61,214 nt of DNA from the NCBI GenBank assembly GCA_003225075.1, contig QIAP01000049.1, forward strand, positions 1-61,214, given 5' to 3'. The notes beneath the pieces were generated by a model that made no database searches, was not told the DNA's origin, and saw nothing but the letters and a program-made list of their open reading frames with translations. Both the position numbers and the translations under genes were made by a program. Source of the stretch: Acidobacteriota bacterium (GTDB lineage: Bacteria; Acidobacteriota; Terriglobia; Terriglobales; Acidobacteriaceae). Shown piece by piece: positions 1 through 10,038 of this stretch. Positions within the stretch are counted from its first letter, which is position 1. Each line of letters opens with the position of its first letter.

Positions 1-1843
1 AGCACCAGCATTCGCCATAGCAGCCCGGAACGATTCCTGCGGCCGCCCACGTGCTCGTGGACAAGCTGTCGCACTGCCGCCGCTTTGAAGTAGCCGCGCT
101 GCAGGGTTCGCGGCTCGAGAAGAACCCGGAAGAATTCTTCTTTCAATTCATTCTTCATCCACTCCACCAGCGGCATTTGAAAGCCCTGCTTACGGCGATG
201 CAGCAGCTGGGAGGGAATTCCCAACCGCTCAGCAAGCTTCTTCAGAATGTACTTACGTGTGCGGTGGCGGAATTTCCATTCGATTGGCAGCCCTGCGACC
301 CACTCAACGTACTCCTGATCGAGCATCGGTACGCGTACTTCCAGTGACGTAGCCATGCTCATGCGATCGACCTTCGCCAGAATGTCGGCCGTGAGGTAAG
401 TCTTGGTATCAAGGTAGAGCAACCGGCTGAGCGGATCGCTCGCTGGCGCATCGTCGTAATAACGCCGGAACTGATCCAAGGGATCCGGCAACCTTTTCGC
501 ATTTTCAAGGAATTCCGGAGTGAACAGAGCGCGTTCGCGATGTAACGCAGGGAAGAACGAAATATCATCGAGATAACGTTCTCGCGCGCGTAAGGAAGCA
601 TTCCAAGCCAGATTTCGGCCATACGTCGCCGCGGGCAATCGATGATGCAGACGATCCCTATATAGCTCGCCCGCCCAAGCGGGAATCTTGTCGTACCCGC
701 GCCGGTTCATGGCGGTGGTGTAACGGTCATAGCCGGCAAAGAGTTCATCTCCGCCATCGCCAGAAAGCGCGACGGTCACGTGCTGGCGCGCCATCCGGCA
801 AACATAATAGGTGGGCAGCATGGAAGAGTCGCCAAACGGCTCCTCCAACATTTCCGATAGGAAAGTCAGCGTTTCTTCAATATCGGGGTCCACCGTGAGT
901 TCGTGATGATCGGTACCAAACCGCTCCGCAACAGTGCGTGCATAGGCGGCTTCATTGAACTGCTCATGCCGGAAGCCAATAGAAAACGTTTTCACCGGGC
1001 CCACACTGGCCCGCGCCATTAGGGCTACTACCAGAGACGAGTCCACCCCGCCGCTGAGCAACGCTCCCAATGGGACATCGCTAATCAGGCGAATGCGAAC
1101 TGCTTCGGCAAGACGGCGCTCCAGTTCTTCCAGGCACTCTTCTTCTGAAATCGGTTTATGTGTTCCGTAAGCCGGCACGTCCCAGTACTGCCGGACACTG
1201 ATTTGCCCATCCGCATATTCCAGCAGGCACCCCGGAGGAAGTTTTGCAATGCCTGTGAACGCCGTTTGGGGATCGGGAATGTAGCCGAAGTAGAAGTACT
1301 GCAGCAACCCTTCGGGACTGACTTCTTTCAATTGCGGGGCAACTGCCAGTAATGCTTTGATTTCAGAGCCAAACAACAACCTGCCATGGGAGAGAGCGTA
1401 ATGCAAAGGCTTCTTGCCCAAGCGATCACGTGCCAGCAGCAGCTTTTGTTTGCGATCGTCGTATAGCGCGAGAGCAAACATTCCCCGGAGCTTCTTTACA
1501 CAATCGGCACCCATTTCTTCGTAAAGGTGCACAATGACTTCAGTATCAGAGTGGGTGTAGAACTGATGCCCCCGGGCTTCCAGCTCGGCGCGCAATTCGG
1601 GGAAATTGTAAATTTCGCCATTGAACACGATCCAGACACTCTTGTCTTCGTTATGAATCGGCTGCCGTCCGCCCACGAGATCGATGATGCTAAGCCGCCG
1701 CATGCCGAGCCCGACCGGTCCCTCAGCATAGATGCCTTCATCATCGGGCCCGCGGTGGACGATGGTCTGGCACATTCGACGCACTTCATCCGCATCGATT
1801 CTTTCGTCGCGTCGCCCGACAATTCCCGCTATCCCGCACACTC
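1..1843 (-). CDS. asnB: Asparagine synthase-type amidotransferase (partial, C-terminus off window)
   Basis: Glutamine-dependent amidotransferase of the asparagine synthase family; it transfers ammonia from glutamine to an acyl-adenylate. The GTG start at 1841-1843 gives a mature N-terminus CGIAGIVG with the class II glutaminase nucleophile Cys2, and a GGAG lies about 10 bases upstream. The RGPDDEG motif follows near residue 30, and the ATP pyrophosphatase loop SGGVDSS lies in the second half. The frame is open to base 1 (614 codons), so only a short C-terminal tail is missing. It is the last visible gene of the leftward EPS operon, 51 bases after the methyltransferase. Exosortase-linked EPS clusters commonly contain such amidotransferases, so it more likely amidates a sugar or polymer precursor than makes free asparagine; that role is inference. 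Confidence 0.9.
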
Positions 1844-1894
1844 TGGCTCTCCAATGTCGATAATGCTTGCTACTCTGTGACCGTCCTACTGTAT

Positions 1895-2683
1895 CTACTT
1901 CACCAATTCCATGACCTTTATCGCGGCATAGTGATTAAGAGACGGGAACCTGCGCAACACTCGCGCATCCAGGTGGTAAAGATCCCGCACCCGCTTGCGG
2001 TCGATAGGAAGATGTTGTGCCAGCCGCACATAGGGTAGAAGAAAGGCTTTGTCACTGCTGCCGGCGAATCCACGAGCGAAATTCGCGAGTTCCTGATCGG
2101 TGAGCGGCCGCTCAAACGGAGAAACGTCCGGGTGCCGGTAAGGGATAAGCTTCCGGATCGCACGCAGCATCCGGGAATTACGAACCGGTTCCTGGAAGAT
2201 GGCTTTTCCATTCTTTCGTAACACGCGGCGCACCTCCGGAGCTGCCAACGCAAGGTCAAGGTGATGCAAAATGGCCATTCCGAAAACTATGTCGACCGAG
2301 TTGGAACGCAAAGGAAGATTGTGAGCTGACGCCACGAGGAACGTAACGTCGCCGGATACGCCGTTCAGCTCGAGGCGCCGCTTTGCCAGCTCTATAAGGG
2401 ATTGCGACAAGTCCATGGAGATGACCTTGGCTCCCCGCTTGACCAGGAGGAGGGTGTTCTCTCCATTTCCGCAGCCAAAGTCGAGCACCACTTTACCGCG
2501 GACGTCGCCCAGCAAATGATAGGCATATTCGAGCGGAAAAGGTGTATCGGCAGGCGGGTTCATATAGCGAGAGATATTGAAGTCACTGACGCATAGGCCA
2601 TCGGGATCAGTGCCCGAGGCCTCGTTGGCGCTCCTTTCGATCTCCGCTTTCTCCCACCGCGCCAATTCCCCGGCTTGCTGCAT
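1895..2683 (-). CDS. Class I SAM-dependent methyltransferase
   Basis: 262 residues. Motif I is VLDFGCGNGENTLLL at about residues 69-83, followed by an acidic residue (MDLS) for the SAM ribose and a later motif DIVFGMAILHHLDL. This is the usual Methyltransf_11/25 fold. It lies between the O-antigen ligase-like gene and the amidotransferase on the same strand with gaps of about 35 and 51 bases, so it is probably co-transcribed and may methylate a sugar or lipid-linked EPS intermediate. The substrate cannot be read from the sequence. The C-terminal 100 residues (basic, with aromatic residues) resemble no motif I can name. Confidence 0.85.
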   Translation of the reverse strand: MQQAGELARWEKAEIERSANEASGTDPDGLCVSDFNISRYMNPPADTPFPLEYAYHLLGDVRGKVVLDFGCGNGENTLLLVKRGAKVISMDLSQSLIELAKRRLELNGVSGDVTFLVASAHNLPLRSNSVDIVFGMAILHHLDLALAAPEVRRVLRKNGKAIFQEPVRNSRMLRAIRKLIPYRHPDVSPFERPLTDQELANFARGFAGSSDKAFLLPYVRLAQHLPIDRKRVRDLYHLDARVLRRFPSLNHYAAIKVMELVK

Positions 2684-2718
2684 CCAATCTTCTCCCTTGG
2701 TTTCCCGCTCCTATCAAA

Positions 2719-4026
2719 TCAAACTCTCGCGTAAGCTCCCTCTATGGGTTGAGACACTTTCAAACGGTTAGTCGATTGGGGAATTGGTTTTTCGGAAGAG
2801 GAAATGGCGATTCGGCGCAGGGCAACCGTGTATGCGACCAGAAAATATGGGAACAGCTCGTAGGCCGTGTCTGAGAAGAACGCTCCCATCAAATACGCTC
2901 CAAAACTTGCCACCAGCGCCCCTGCAAAAAGACGGAACTCAGGATCCTTTTTGAAGCGGGCTGTTTTCTGCACCACCCGCAGATTGCGGTAAACAGACGC
3001 CATCACCAGCAAGAACAAGAGAAGCGCGGGAATGCCGGCTTCCGCCCCCAGCTCTGAATAGGTATTGTGGGCCACGCGCCAGGTGCCGGTGACGGCAGGA
3101 AAGTTTCCCGGACCAATTCCAACCAGGGGATGTGTAATCATCAAGTGAACACTCAACCTAAGTAACTCTTTGCGCGCTTCCGCGGATCCGCGGTCGAGAT
3201 CACCCTGAACGCTTCCGAAAACGATGCTCTGCAGTCGTTGGTAATACTGGGGTGGAGCGAATGCCAAAACTAGTACCGCAAAGATGCCTGCCAGCAGCAC
3301 TAGATGGAAACGCCGTCCTTTGACACCAAATTCCCAAACGCAAAGTAAGCCAGCCAACACCAGCGCAAGAAAACCGCTGCGCGAATAGGTGGCGACTACG
3401 GCGTAAAGCATGGCGAGAATCCCAAAGCCCCATACGGCTTTCTTGAGCGGTCCCCGCGCCCGCAGTAAAAAGGCCAAACATAACGACCAGTTCAGCGCAA
3501 TATTGATAGCCAGATCATTAGGGTTTTCGAAGATACCGCCGAGTGCTCCGGAGAGCCGCCCCTGTACCGTGCGATGAAGCAAAATCGAAGCAATAGCCGT
3601 GACGACCATGGCCGCGGCCTGCACCCATAGCAGCTTGCGAAGCTGCGGCAAATTCGTGACTAGCATGCTCACCAGGATAGCCACGATGACGCCTTTCGAA
3701 TACTTTCCAAAGACCGTCGCAAAGGCACCGCCACGCCAGTAAGCGAAAGGAATGGTCAAACACATCTGCGCACCCAACAGGAGTAAGAGCTTGACCTCCA
3801 GCGGGAACTTAACCTTGCCCTTTTGCGTCATCAAGCCGGCAATCAAACCAACCACCGCAAGCCCCCCAGCTATTTTTGCCACCGAGATGACGTTCAGTCC
3901 AGGAATCACATCTTCCGGTCGCGCGTAGTACAAGAACGAAAACACCAGCAGCGCCCAGTAAGCAAACGAGGACCGTTGCTTCTTTTCCGATATCGGATTG
4001 CCGATGCCAGCGGCTACAGTTGCCAT
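2719..4026 (-). CDS. O-antigen ligase / Wzy-type polymerase family membrane protein
   Basis: About 435 residues from the ATG at 4026. A further in-frame ATG at 4059 would overlap the upstream gene; I prefer 4026 because GGAG sits about 10 bases upstream. There are ten or more hydrophobic segments. The large loop before the C-terminal helices contains HPLVGIGPGNFP and the HNTYSELGAEAGIPAL signature typical of the Wzy_C/O-antigen ligase family. Such inner-membrane proteins polymerise or ligate undecaprenyl-linked glycans. Placed in an EPS operon beside a priming transferase, it is the likely EPS polymerase, but ligase and polymerase cannot be separated by sequence alone. Confidence 0.85.
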   Translation of the reverse strand: MATVAAGIGNPISEKKQRSSFAYWALLVFSFLYYARPEDVIPGLNVISVAKIAGGLAVVGLIAGLMTQKGKVKFPLEVKLLLLLGAQMCLTIPFAYWRGGAFATVFGKYSKGVIVAILVSMLVTNLPQLRKLLWVQAAAMVVTAIASILLHRTVQGRLSGALGGIFENPNDLAINIALNWSLCLAFLLRARGPLKKAVWGFGILAMLYAVVATYSRSGFLALVLAGLLCVWEFGVKGRRFHLVLLAGIFAVLVLAFAPPQYYQRLQSIVFGSVQGDLDRGSAEARKELLRLSVHLMITHPLVGIGPGNFPAVTGTWRVAHNTYSELGAEAGIPALLLFLLVMASVYRNLRVVQKTARFKKDPEFRLFAGALVASFGAYLMGAFFSDTAYELFPYFLVAYTVALRRIAISSSEKPIPQSTNRLKVSQPIEGAYARV

Positions 4027-4046
4027 TAACTCAATTCTCCGAAATC

Positions 4047-5165
4047 CTATCGGCCCCACACTGCGCGCCGGCCGGTGATAAAGTTAGCAAATGCTACGAT
4101 CGCTGCCGTATTTAACACCACGAAGGTGAAGGCAGCATCGGCGGCTCGTGCCACTGGGCCTTTCAATCTTGCGACCGCCAGCAGGCTCAATCCGTAGAAC
4201 GCAAGCTGGGCAACCAATGCGACCGTGTAAACCGAGCCCGAGAGCAAAGCGGAGGTTAGGAATGCCAGCACTAATGCAAATGGCACCATCAAGCGCATCA
4301 GCTTATGACTCACGAACTGAAAACGAATCGGATTGTCCCGGCTTAACAACCAGGGCGCGAGCTGTACGAGTTGATAGTTGCCGCTCAACGTTCTTACCTT
4401 TCGAGCAAACTCACGGCCCGGGCCCAGGTCCGGTTTATCCCACGCCCGGGCGCGAGGCTCGAATATTACTCGTGCCCCTTGGCGCACGACTTGCATGGGA
4501 AGATAGACGTCATCCAAAATCGTTTCCGGCGGCACAGGTACCAATAATCGGCGGCGGACCGCATAAAGCGCGCCAGTCGCTCCAACTACAGAGCCGCAGG
4601 CCGATTCCAGTTCGCGAATTTTTTTCTCGATGACCCAATAGAGCCCCAGTCCTTTGGCTGCTTCTCCCGCATCGGGGTCTCCCAGCATCAACTCACCGCT
4701 GACACAACCAACTTCCGGGTCGGCGAAATTTTCCGCCAGGAGCCGTACCGCCTTAGACTCGATAATCTGCCTCGCATCGGTAAAAACAATGACCTCGCCG
4801 CGCGCAACCTCGATGGCATCATTCAGTCCAGAAGCTTTGCCCCTGGATTCCAGATTCAGGACGACTCGAACCTGTTGGTTGCTGGCATACTGAGACAAAA
4901 TCTCGTTAGTTGCATCCGTCGAGCCGTCGGACACCACTACAATTTCGTACTGCTCGGCCGGATAATCCAGCTTCAGGAGGTTCCGTAACTTGCGCTCGAG
5001 CACATGGGCCTCGTTGCGAACTACCATCGCAATGGACACAACAGGCTCGTAGGGCGCCGATTTGACCAATTGGCAACGCCATCGACGGCGCAGCCACAGC
5101 CATCCCGCGTACCCTACGTAGGTGTACGCGATCACGGCTGTCGATGCCCAGAACACCCACTTCAT
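4047..5165 (-). CDS. Glycosyltransferase family 2, membrane-associated
   Basis: 372 residues. An N-terminal membrane helix is followed by a GT-A catalytic domain (about 40-270) with VVSDGSTDATNEIL, the DxD-like FTDARQ, a GELMLGD stretch and the acceptor-side DDVYLPMQVVRQG, then three to four C-terminal membrane helices. This is the cellulose synthase/hyaluronan synthase-like layout. The start overlaps the stop of the preceding sugar transferase gene (ATGA), so translation is coupled. It probably adds a sugar to the lipid-linked EPS repeat at the cytoplasmic face. The QxxRW motif of processive synthases is not evident, so it may be non-processive. Confidence 0.88.
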   Translation of the reverse strand: MKWVFWASTAVIAYTYVGYAGWLWLRRRWRCQLVKSAPYEPVVSIAMVVRNEAHVLERKLRNLLKLDYPAEQYEIVVVSDGSTDATNEILSQYASNQQVRVVLNLESRGKASGLNDAIEVARGEVIVFTDARQIIESKAVRLLAENFADPEVGCVSGELMLGDPDAGEAAKGLGLYWVIEKKIRELESACGSVVGATGALYAVRRRLLVPVPPETILDDVYLPMQVVRQGARVIFEPRARAWDKPDLGPGREFARKVRTLSGNYQLVQLAPWLLSRDNPIRFQFVSHKLMRLMVPFALVLAFLTSALLSGSVYTVALVAQLAFYGLSLLAVARLKGPVARAADAAFTFVVLNTAAIVAFANFITGRRAVWGR

Positions 5166-6532
5166 TGGGCGCCCCGTCCCAATAGGACAATTTTGAGCGT
5201 CTGAAACATGATCAGCAAATCGAGTCCCAGGGAAGCATTCTTAATGTAAAAGAGGTCATACTGGAGCTTCTCTCGGGCATCATCTACCGTGTTGCCGTAT
5301 TTGTATCGAACCTGCGCCCACCCCGTAATGCCAGGCCGAACCACGTGCCGCACCGGATAATAAGGAATTTCCTTGCTCAGCCAGTTCACAAACTCGGGTC
5401 GCTCAGGCCGCGGACCCACAAACGCCATATCTCCCTTTAGCACGCACCACAACTGCGGGATTTCGTCCAATCGTGAAATTCGGAGGAATTTGCCCGTTCG
5501 CGTGATGCGGGGATCATCATCACCGGCCCAGGTAGGACCGGTGTCGGCTTCAGCGTCCTGACGCATGGTGCGGAACTTGTAGCAATAAAAAATGACGTTG
5601 CCACGCCCTACCCGCTTCTGCCTGTAGAGCACCGGTCCTGAGGAGTCCAACTTAATGGCAAGAATTACAAAGGGAATGACCGGAAGCACAATTAACAAAG
5701 CGATTGAGGACACCAGGAAGGAAAGCATGCGCCGCATCAGCATAAAGCTGGGGCTGAAACGAAATCCGTCCGCGAAAATCAGTGAACTGGGATGAAGCAA
5801 TTCTACTTCTATTCTCCCCGACATCTTTTCCAACCAAGTGGTAGCTTCTTCGATCTTCACGCCCTTGAGACGCAATTGCAGCAATTCCTGGACGGGAATC
5901 GTGCCGCGACGGTCAGGCATGGCAACGATGACCCTGTGCACTCCCGCCTGCACAATGTTCATCAAATGGGAAGCGACCGATTCCCGAGTGAGCGCGCCGT
6001 CCAGATTTCCAGTCCAGCCAACCACTTCAATGCCTAACTCGGAGCGCTGACGTAAACCTTGCACCAAACGCTGCGCTCTCTCGCCAGTCCCCAGCACATA
6101 GACCCTCTCTCGAAGGTATGGCTGTTGCACCAGCCAACCATAGGCGGTCCGCCAGCCGAAGAGCGCCAGCGTGAGAATGATGAGCCCCATCAATGAGGAT
6201 CCGTTCCCCAACAGAAACCTGGGGAAGACCATTCCAACAAGGGCCAGCATGAGCGCCATTAATCCCGGCACCAGCAACAGACGGAAATAAAGGTCACCCT
6301 TGGCGTTGAAGCGCTCCGGATCGTACAGGTCAAACCAGTGGAAACAGATAAGTACTAATGCCGTCACCACCAGGATTTTCACATAGCCGTACTCGTAATT
6401 GAGTACCAGATAGCTATCGGCGCGGAACTGCAATACCGCGCCCAGGAGGAACGAAGTCCAAACGATCAGCGCTTCTCCGCCCAGCAAGATCAGCGTGCGA
6501 ACTGGGTAGTAAACATTGAACAGGCGAATCAC
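5162..6532 (-). CDS. Exopolysaccharide polyprenyl glycosylphosphotransferase
   Basis: 456 residues. It has four to five N-terminal membrane helices, a Rossmann-like CoA_binding_3 domain with RVYVLGTGERA (about 142-152), another hydrophobic segment near 275-295, and a C-terminal Bac_transf domain. That domain contains YRQKRVGRG, the FRTM motif, ITRTGKFLRISRLDEIPQL and GPRPERPEF. The family transfers a sugar-1-phosphate to undecaprenyl phosphate, the priming step of EPS assembly. The domain order matches the sugar transferases usually found in PEP-CTERM/exosortase EPS clusters. It ends in the ATGA overlap with the GT2 gene and starts 3 bases after the kinase-like gene. Confidence 0.93.
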   Translation of the reverse strand: MIRLFNVYYPVRTLILLGGEALIVWTSFLLGAVLQFRADSYLVLNYEYGYVKILVVTALVLICFHWFDLYDPERFNAKGDLYFRLLLVPGLMALMLALVGMVFPRFLLGNGSSLMGLIILTLALFGWRTAYGWLVQQPYLRERVYVLGTGERAQRLVQGLRQRSELGIEVVGWTGNLDGALTRESVASHLMNIVQAGVHRVIVAMPDRRGTIPVQELLQLRLKGVKIEEATTWLEKMSGRIEVELLHPSSLIFADGFRFSPSFMLMRRMLSFLVSSIALLIVLPVIPFVILAIKLDSSGPVLYRQKRVGRGNVIFYCYKFRTMRQDAEADTGPTWAGDDDPRITRTGKFLRISRLDEIPQLWCVLKGDMAFVGPRPERPEFVNWLSKEIPYYPVRHVVRPGITGWAQVRYKYGNTVDDAREKLQYDLFYIKNASLGLDLLIMFQTLKIVLLGRGAQ

Positions 6533-6535
6533 GCT

Positions 6536-7483
6536 TTACCCCTGTACCGTTTCCTGCATTTCCTTATTGTTTCCGTTAACGCCGTAGTAATACCGGCTGT
6601 AAGGCGACGAGTCTGCTTCAATACCGTTTAGCACGACGCCTATTAGATGCTTGTCCTGAAACTCGAGCCGCGCCTTTCGTGCCATGCCAAACGGAGTGGT
6701 GTTGGAGCGCACCACGATCAGCACGCCATCGCAGAAATTGGCCAAGAGGCTCGAGTCGGATACTGGCACCGTGGGCGGTGAATCAATGATGATCCAGTCG
6801 AACAGGGGCTCCACTCGCGTGAGCAGAAACTTCAACCGGCCGTTGGCCACAAGTTCTGCTGGATTCGAAACCGTCCGTCCCGATGGAATAAAGAACAGAT
6901 TTTCCATCGGTCCTCGTTGCATGACTGAAAACTCGTCGCTTTCGCCCAACAGGTACTCCGAAAGACCCGGAGTGCTGCTGGTTCCCAGTGCCTGGTGTAA
7001 ACGCGCCCCACGCAGATCTGCGTCGATGAGCAGCGCCCGGCGGCCATGTTGCCGTACCATGACCTGCGCCAGGTTAGCGGCCACGAAGGTCTTGCCTTCT
7101 TTGGGCAGGGCACTGGTAATCAGCACTTTTTTCAGAGGCATCTTCTCTCGCATCTGATAAAGGCGCGAGCGCAAGGTGCGAAATTCCTCCGCTCCATATT
7201 TCCGTTCATCGTCATTGAAGAACAGCATGCTCTTCGGATCTGGATTCCACTCGCTCTGCGCGCAACGGGCCAAGAGTGTGTCGAAGGTAAACGCGTTCGA
7301 GAATGCTGGACCTGCTGCGGCGGCGGACGCTGCGGTGGAGAGTGGCGCGCGTTCGATCACTGGGGGCATCCCCGCAGCCTCAACAGCGGGAACGTCCATC
7401 GGGTGCAAAGACTCTACGTGACCTCCCTGAGATGCTGCTCTCTCCTGTTCAGCTCTCTTAAGGGCTTCATGAATTCGACTCAT
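6536..7483 (-). CDS. CpsD/CapB-type tyrosine autokinase of the exosortase EPS system
   Basis: 315 residues. The N-terminus MSRIHEALKRAEQERA is typical of the autokinase found in exosortase-linked EPS loci. BY-kinase nucleotide motifs are present: Walker A ALPKEGKTFVAANLA, Walker A' LLIDADLRGARLH and Walker B IIIDSPP. The C-terminus has only a short tyrosine cluster (YSRYYYG), which could be the autophosphorylation site. Its start overlaps the stop of the ATPase gene by 4 bases (ATGA). It probably works with the Wzz-like protein two genes upstream to control polymer length and export. The kinase activity is a family inference. Confidence 0.9.
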   Translation of the reverse strand: MSRIHEALKRAEQERAASQGGHVESLHPMDVPAVEAAGMPPVIERAPLSTAASAAAAGPAFSNAFTFDTLLARCAQSEWNPDPKSMLFFNDDERKYGAEEFRTLRSRLYQMREKMPLKKVLITSALPKEGKTFVAANLAQVMVRQHGRRALLIDADLRGARLHQALGTSSTPGLSEYLLGESDEFSVMQRGPMENLFFIPSGRTVSNPAELVANGRLKFLLTRVEPLFDWIIIDSPPTVPVSDSSLLANFCDGVLIVVRSNTTPFGMARKARLEFQDKHLIGVVLNGIEADSSPYSRYYYGVNGNNKEMQETVQG

Positions 7484-8436
7484 ATTTTCCTTTCCTTGGG
7501 GAGGTCTGGATCAGACTGACGTAAGCGTTCTGCAAGTGTGGCCAATGTCCTCAATGCTTCCACTACATCAAACTTATCGGTGGTATTTGACTGAGGCGCG
7601 GGCGTCATGGCCGCCGAAGCGACGTTGTCGCTGAGATCGAAATCCCTGACAACGGTTTCGACCACCGCTGGCGCAACTACCTTCTGCTGGTCGACGAATG
7701 CACTCACCAGGCAATGTTCGCAGAGCAGGTTGACCACGCGTGGAATGCCGCTTGCATACCGATGAATCAGCGTCACCGCATCGGGATCAAATATCTGCTG
7801 CCCGTTCGAGCCCGCAATCCGCAACCGCTGTGTGACATATGCCCGCGTTTCTTCCAGCGCAAGAGGATGTGTCTTGGCTCGCAGCGTAAGTCGCTGCCGA
7901 AGCTGCCGCAATTGTGGTTGCTTCAATTTCTGCTCCAACTCCGGCTGGCCCACCAGGACGATCTGCAGTAATTTCTCGGTAAAAGTCTCCAGGTTGGTCA
8001 TAAGACGAATCTCTTCCAGAACCTCGTCACTCAGGTTCTGTGCCTCGTCCACAATCAACACCGCCGTCTCGCCCGCGCGGTACCGGTCGAGCAGCCAGTT
8101 GTAAAGCCGTAGCAAGACTTGACTCTTCGATCTGGAATCGCACGGAATGCCGAAGTCCGCCATCATGTAATCCAGGAACTGGGGCACATTCATGCGTGAA
8201 TTAAAGATGAAGGCAGTCGCCACCTGCTGAAGCCGCAACCATTCCAGAAGCTTGTTGATGAGGGTCGTCTTTCCGGTTCCCACTTCCCCCGTCAGCAACA
8301 CGAATCCCTTGCGGCTCTGGATGCCATAAGTCAGACACGCCAGGGCTTCTTCTGTATGCCGCGTCAGGAACAGATAACGCGGATCCGGATTGACATTAAA
8401 AGGATTCGCTTTTAATCCGAAAAATTCCTTGTACAT
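7480..8436 (-). CDS. ExeA-like AAA+ ATPase of the exosortase EPS system
   Basis: About 318 residues from the ATG at 8436; a longer reading from 8541 would run into the Wzz gene and adds a basic tail atypical of the family. The N-terminus MYKEFFGLKANPFNVNPDP is typical of ExeA/GspA-like ATPases. Walker A is TGEVGTGKTT and Walker B is VLIVDEAQNLS; a C-terminal helical lid follows. In exosortase-associated loci an ATPase of this kind accompanies the chain-length and kinase genes; its role is unproven. It starts 10 bases after the Wzz-like stop and is translationally coupled to the kinase gene. Confidence 0.9.
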   Translation of the reverse strand: MYKEFFGLKANPFNVNPDPRYLFLTRHTEEALACLTYGIQSRKGFVLLTGEVGTGKTTLINKLLEWLRLQQVATAFIFNSRMNVPQFLDYMMADFGIPCDSRSKSQVLLRLYNWLLDRYRAGETAVLIVDEAQNLSDEVLEEIRLMTNLETFTEKLLQIVLVGQPELEQKLKQPQLRQLRQRLTLRAKTHPLALEETRAYVTQRLRIAGSNGQQIFDPDAVTLIHRYASGIPRVVNLLCEHCLVSAFVDQQKVVAPAVVETVVRDFDLSDNVASAAMTPAPQSNTTDKFDVVEALRTLATLAERLRQSDPDLPKERKI

Positions 8437-8446
8437 GATGGTCGCT

Positions 8447-9997
8447 TTAGACCTCGACTGTCTCTTTCTCCTTACTTTCCTCAGGTGGTTGTTTCGACCG
8501 GCCCCAGAACTTATGGTTCTCGTCCTTGGTCTCGATACCATCCGTCAGCCAGGGCACCGAAACCAGCATCGGGAGGCCAAGTGCAGCAGCAACATCTTGC
8601 TCAGTTCGTATCGCCTTGTCTCGCAATTCGAGCCACAGGGCCAGTCCAAGTCCGAGGGCAAGTCCCATCCCTAAACCACCGCCCGTAAAAAGCAAGCGAT
8701 TGGGGAAGCTGGGAGTATCGGGCAGGTTCGCGGGATTCAGCAAACGCATCTGTTCGCCCTGTTGACGCCGTTCCATATCGGACGCCATCTCCGACTCACT
8801 CTTCTTTGCGAGCAGGTCCTGATAGAACTTCAATGCCGTGTCATAGTCGCGAGTCAGAGATTTGTATTGTTCCTCCACTGCGGGACTGAGCGCCACGCGC
8901 CCCTGATACACCCTGATGTCATCCTGCAGGCGTTTTTGGTCGCGCGACGCCTGCGCAATGACTCCATCGTATTGATGCACTTGTAGCCGCAGCTGTCGTA
9001 TTTCAGGGGGCTCATTCAGGTTGCCTTTGTCGGGAGAGTCACTGCCTTTCGATGCTGCGGTATTGACTTCGGCAAGCCTCTTTTTGACCTCGGCGATATC
9101 TGCCTTGGTCTTGATCACATCGGGATGGTCGTCGGTGTAGCGAGCCTGCAGTTGTAGAAGCTGGGTCTGCAAAGCGGTCAGTTGTTGATCCAGACTCTGC
9201 GGGTTGTTAGACGACTGGGACGATTTCCAGGCCGAAACCTGTTGCGCCAGCAGGGACTCGGTGTAGGCCTTGTCTTGCTGCGCCCGATTTAACGTCTGCG
9301 TGTTGGCGTCGAGCTGCGAATTCAACCCCATGAGGATCTTCATGTTGTTGTCTTCGTCCCCGGGAAGTTGCCCCATATACTGCCTTTTGAACACTGCCAG
9401 CTTGCTGTCCAGGCCGTCGAGATTGCGCTTGGCATCGGCCAATTGGCGCGTTAAAAAATCGGTGGTGCTCTGCGCCACTTGCTCGCGGGTCTTCAGGTTC
9501 TCCTCCAGCAACATCGAAGTGAGCGCGTCACAGATCTGCTGGGCTTGTCGCGGGTCTGAGGCGGTGAAGTTTACATAGAATCCGGGCACGTCGTTGTGTC
9601 CGGGCCTCTTTTTGTTGCTGGCCGGGCTCAGATCGGATTCCACCGGTTGGATCGTGAGGTTCTGCCGAATCTCGTCCATCACGTCGTCCGGGTTCCTGCC
9701 CTTGGCGAGCCCAAGCCGATCAATCATCGGCTGGAGGCGATTGCGGCTCAGCACCTGCTGCTGCATGGTCGCGATACGTTGGGTCAGGTCTTCAGTGACA
9801 ACTGACTTTACGTAGCCTTGTGGCACCTTCTGCTCTTCAACCAACACCAGTGACTGTGAGGTGTACTTGGGCGAGAAGGCATACGAGATCAGAAATCCAG
9901 CAACCGGTGCCAGCAGCGCCGGGATAAGGATCACCTTCACCCGACGCCGAAGCATTGCCAGATAGTCATCAATCGTTAATTCGCGATTTTCAATCAT
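8447..9997 (-). CDS. Wzz/GumC-type chain-length determinant protein
   Basis: About 516 residues. An N-terminal membrane helix (VILIPALLAPVAGFLISYAF) comes soon after the start. A large periplasmic coiled-coil region follows, rich in Gln and Lys, including an LQTQLLQLQARYTDDHPDV stretch. A second helix (LLFTGGGLGMGLALGLGLAL) precedes the cytoplasmic tail, with the proline-rich motif LPDTPSFPNR just before it. This is the polysaccharide co-polymerase layout. I favour the ATG at 9997 (MIENRELTIDDYL); an ATG at 10024 or a TTG at 10036 are alternatives and none has a strong Shine-Dalgarno. The kinase domain is encoded separately downstream, so this is a split GumC/BY-kinase arrangement. Confidence 0.88.
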   Translation of the reverse strand: MIENRELTIDDYLAMLRRRVKVILIPALLAPVAGFLISYAFSPKYTSQSLVLVEEQKVPQGYVKSVVTEDLTQRIATMQQQVLSRNRLQPMIDRLGLAKGRNPDDVMDEIRQNLTIQPVESDLSPASNKKRPGHNDVPGFYVNFTASDPRQAQQICDALTSMLLEENLKTREQVAQSTTDFLTRQLADAKRNLDGLDSKLAVFKRQYMGQLPGDEDNNMKILMGLNSQLDANTQTLNRAQQDKAYTESLLAQQVSAWKSSQSSNNPQSLDQQLTALQTQLLQLQARYTDDHPDVIKTKADIAEVKKRLAEVNTAASKGSDSPDKGNLNEPPEIRQLRLQVHQYDGVIAQASRDQKRLQDDIRVYQGRVALSPAVEEQYKSLTRDYDTALKFYQDLLAKKSESEMASDMERRQQGEQMRLLNPANLPDTPSFPNRLLFTGGGLGMGLALGLGLALWLELRDKAIRTEQDVAAALGLPMLVSVPWLTDGIETKDENHKFWGRSKQPPEESKEKETVEV

Positions 9998-10038
9998 CCC
10001 AATGTTCCGTTCCGGTCGCCCCATGGCGGCCTGCAAGG

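Noticed and set aside
8437-8541. N-terminal extension of the ExeA-like ATPase
   Set aside because: Overlaps the upstream Wzz-like gene, is Arg/Lys-rich, and the family N-terminus begins at MYKEFFGL.
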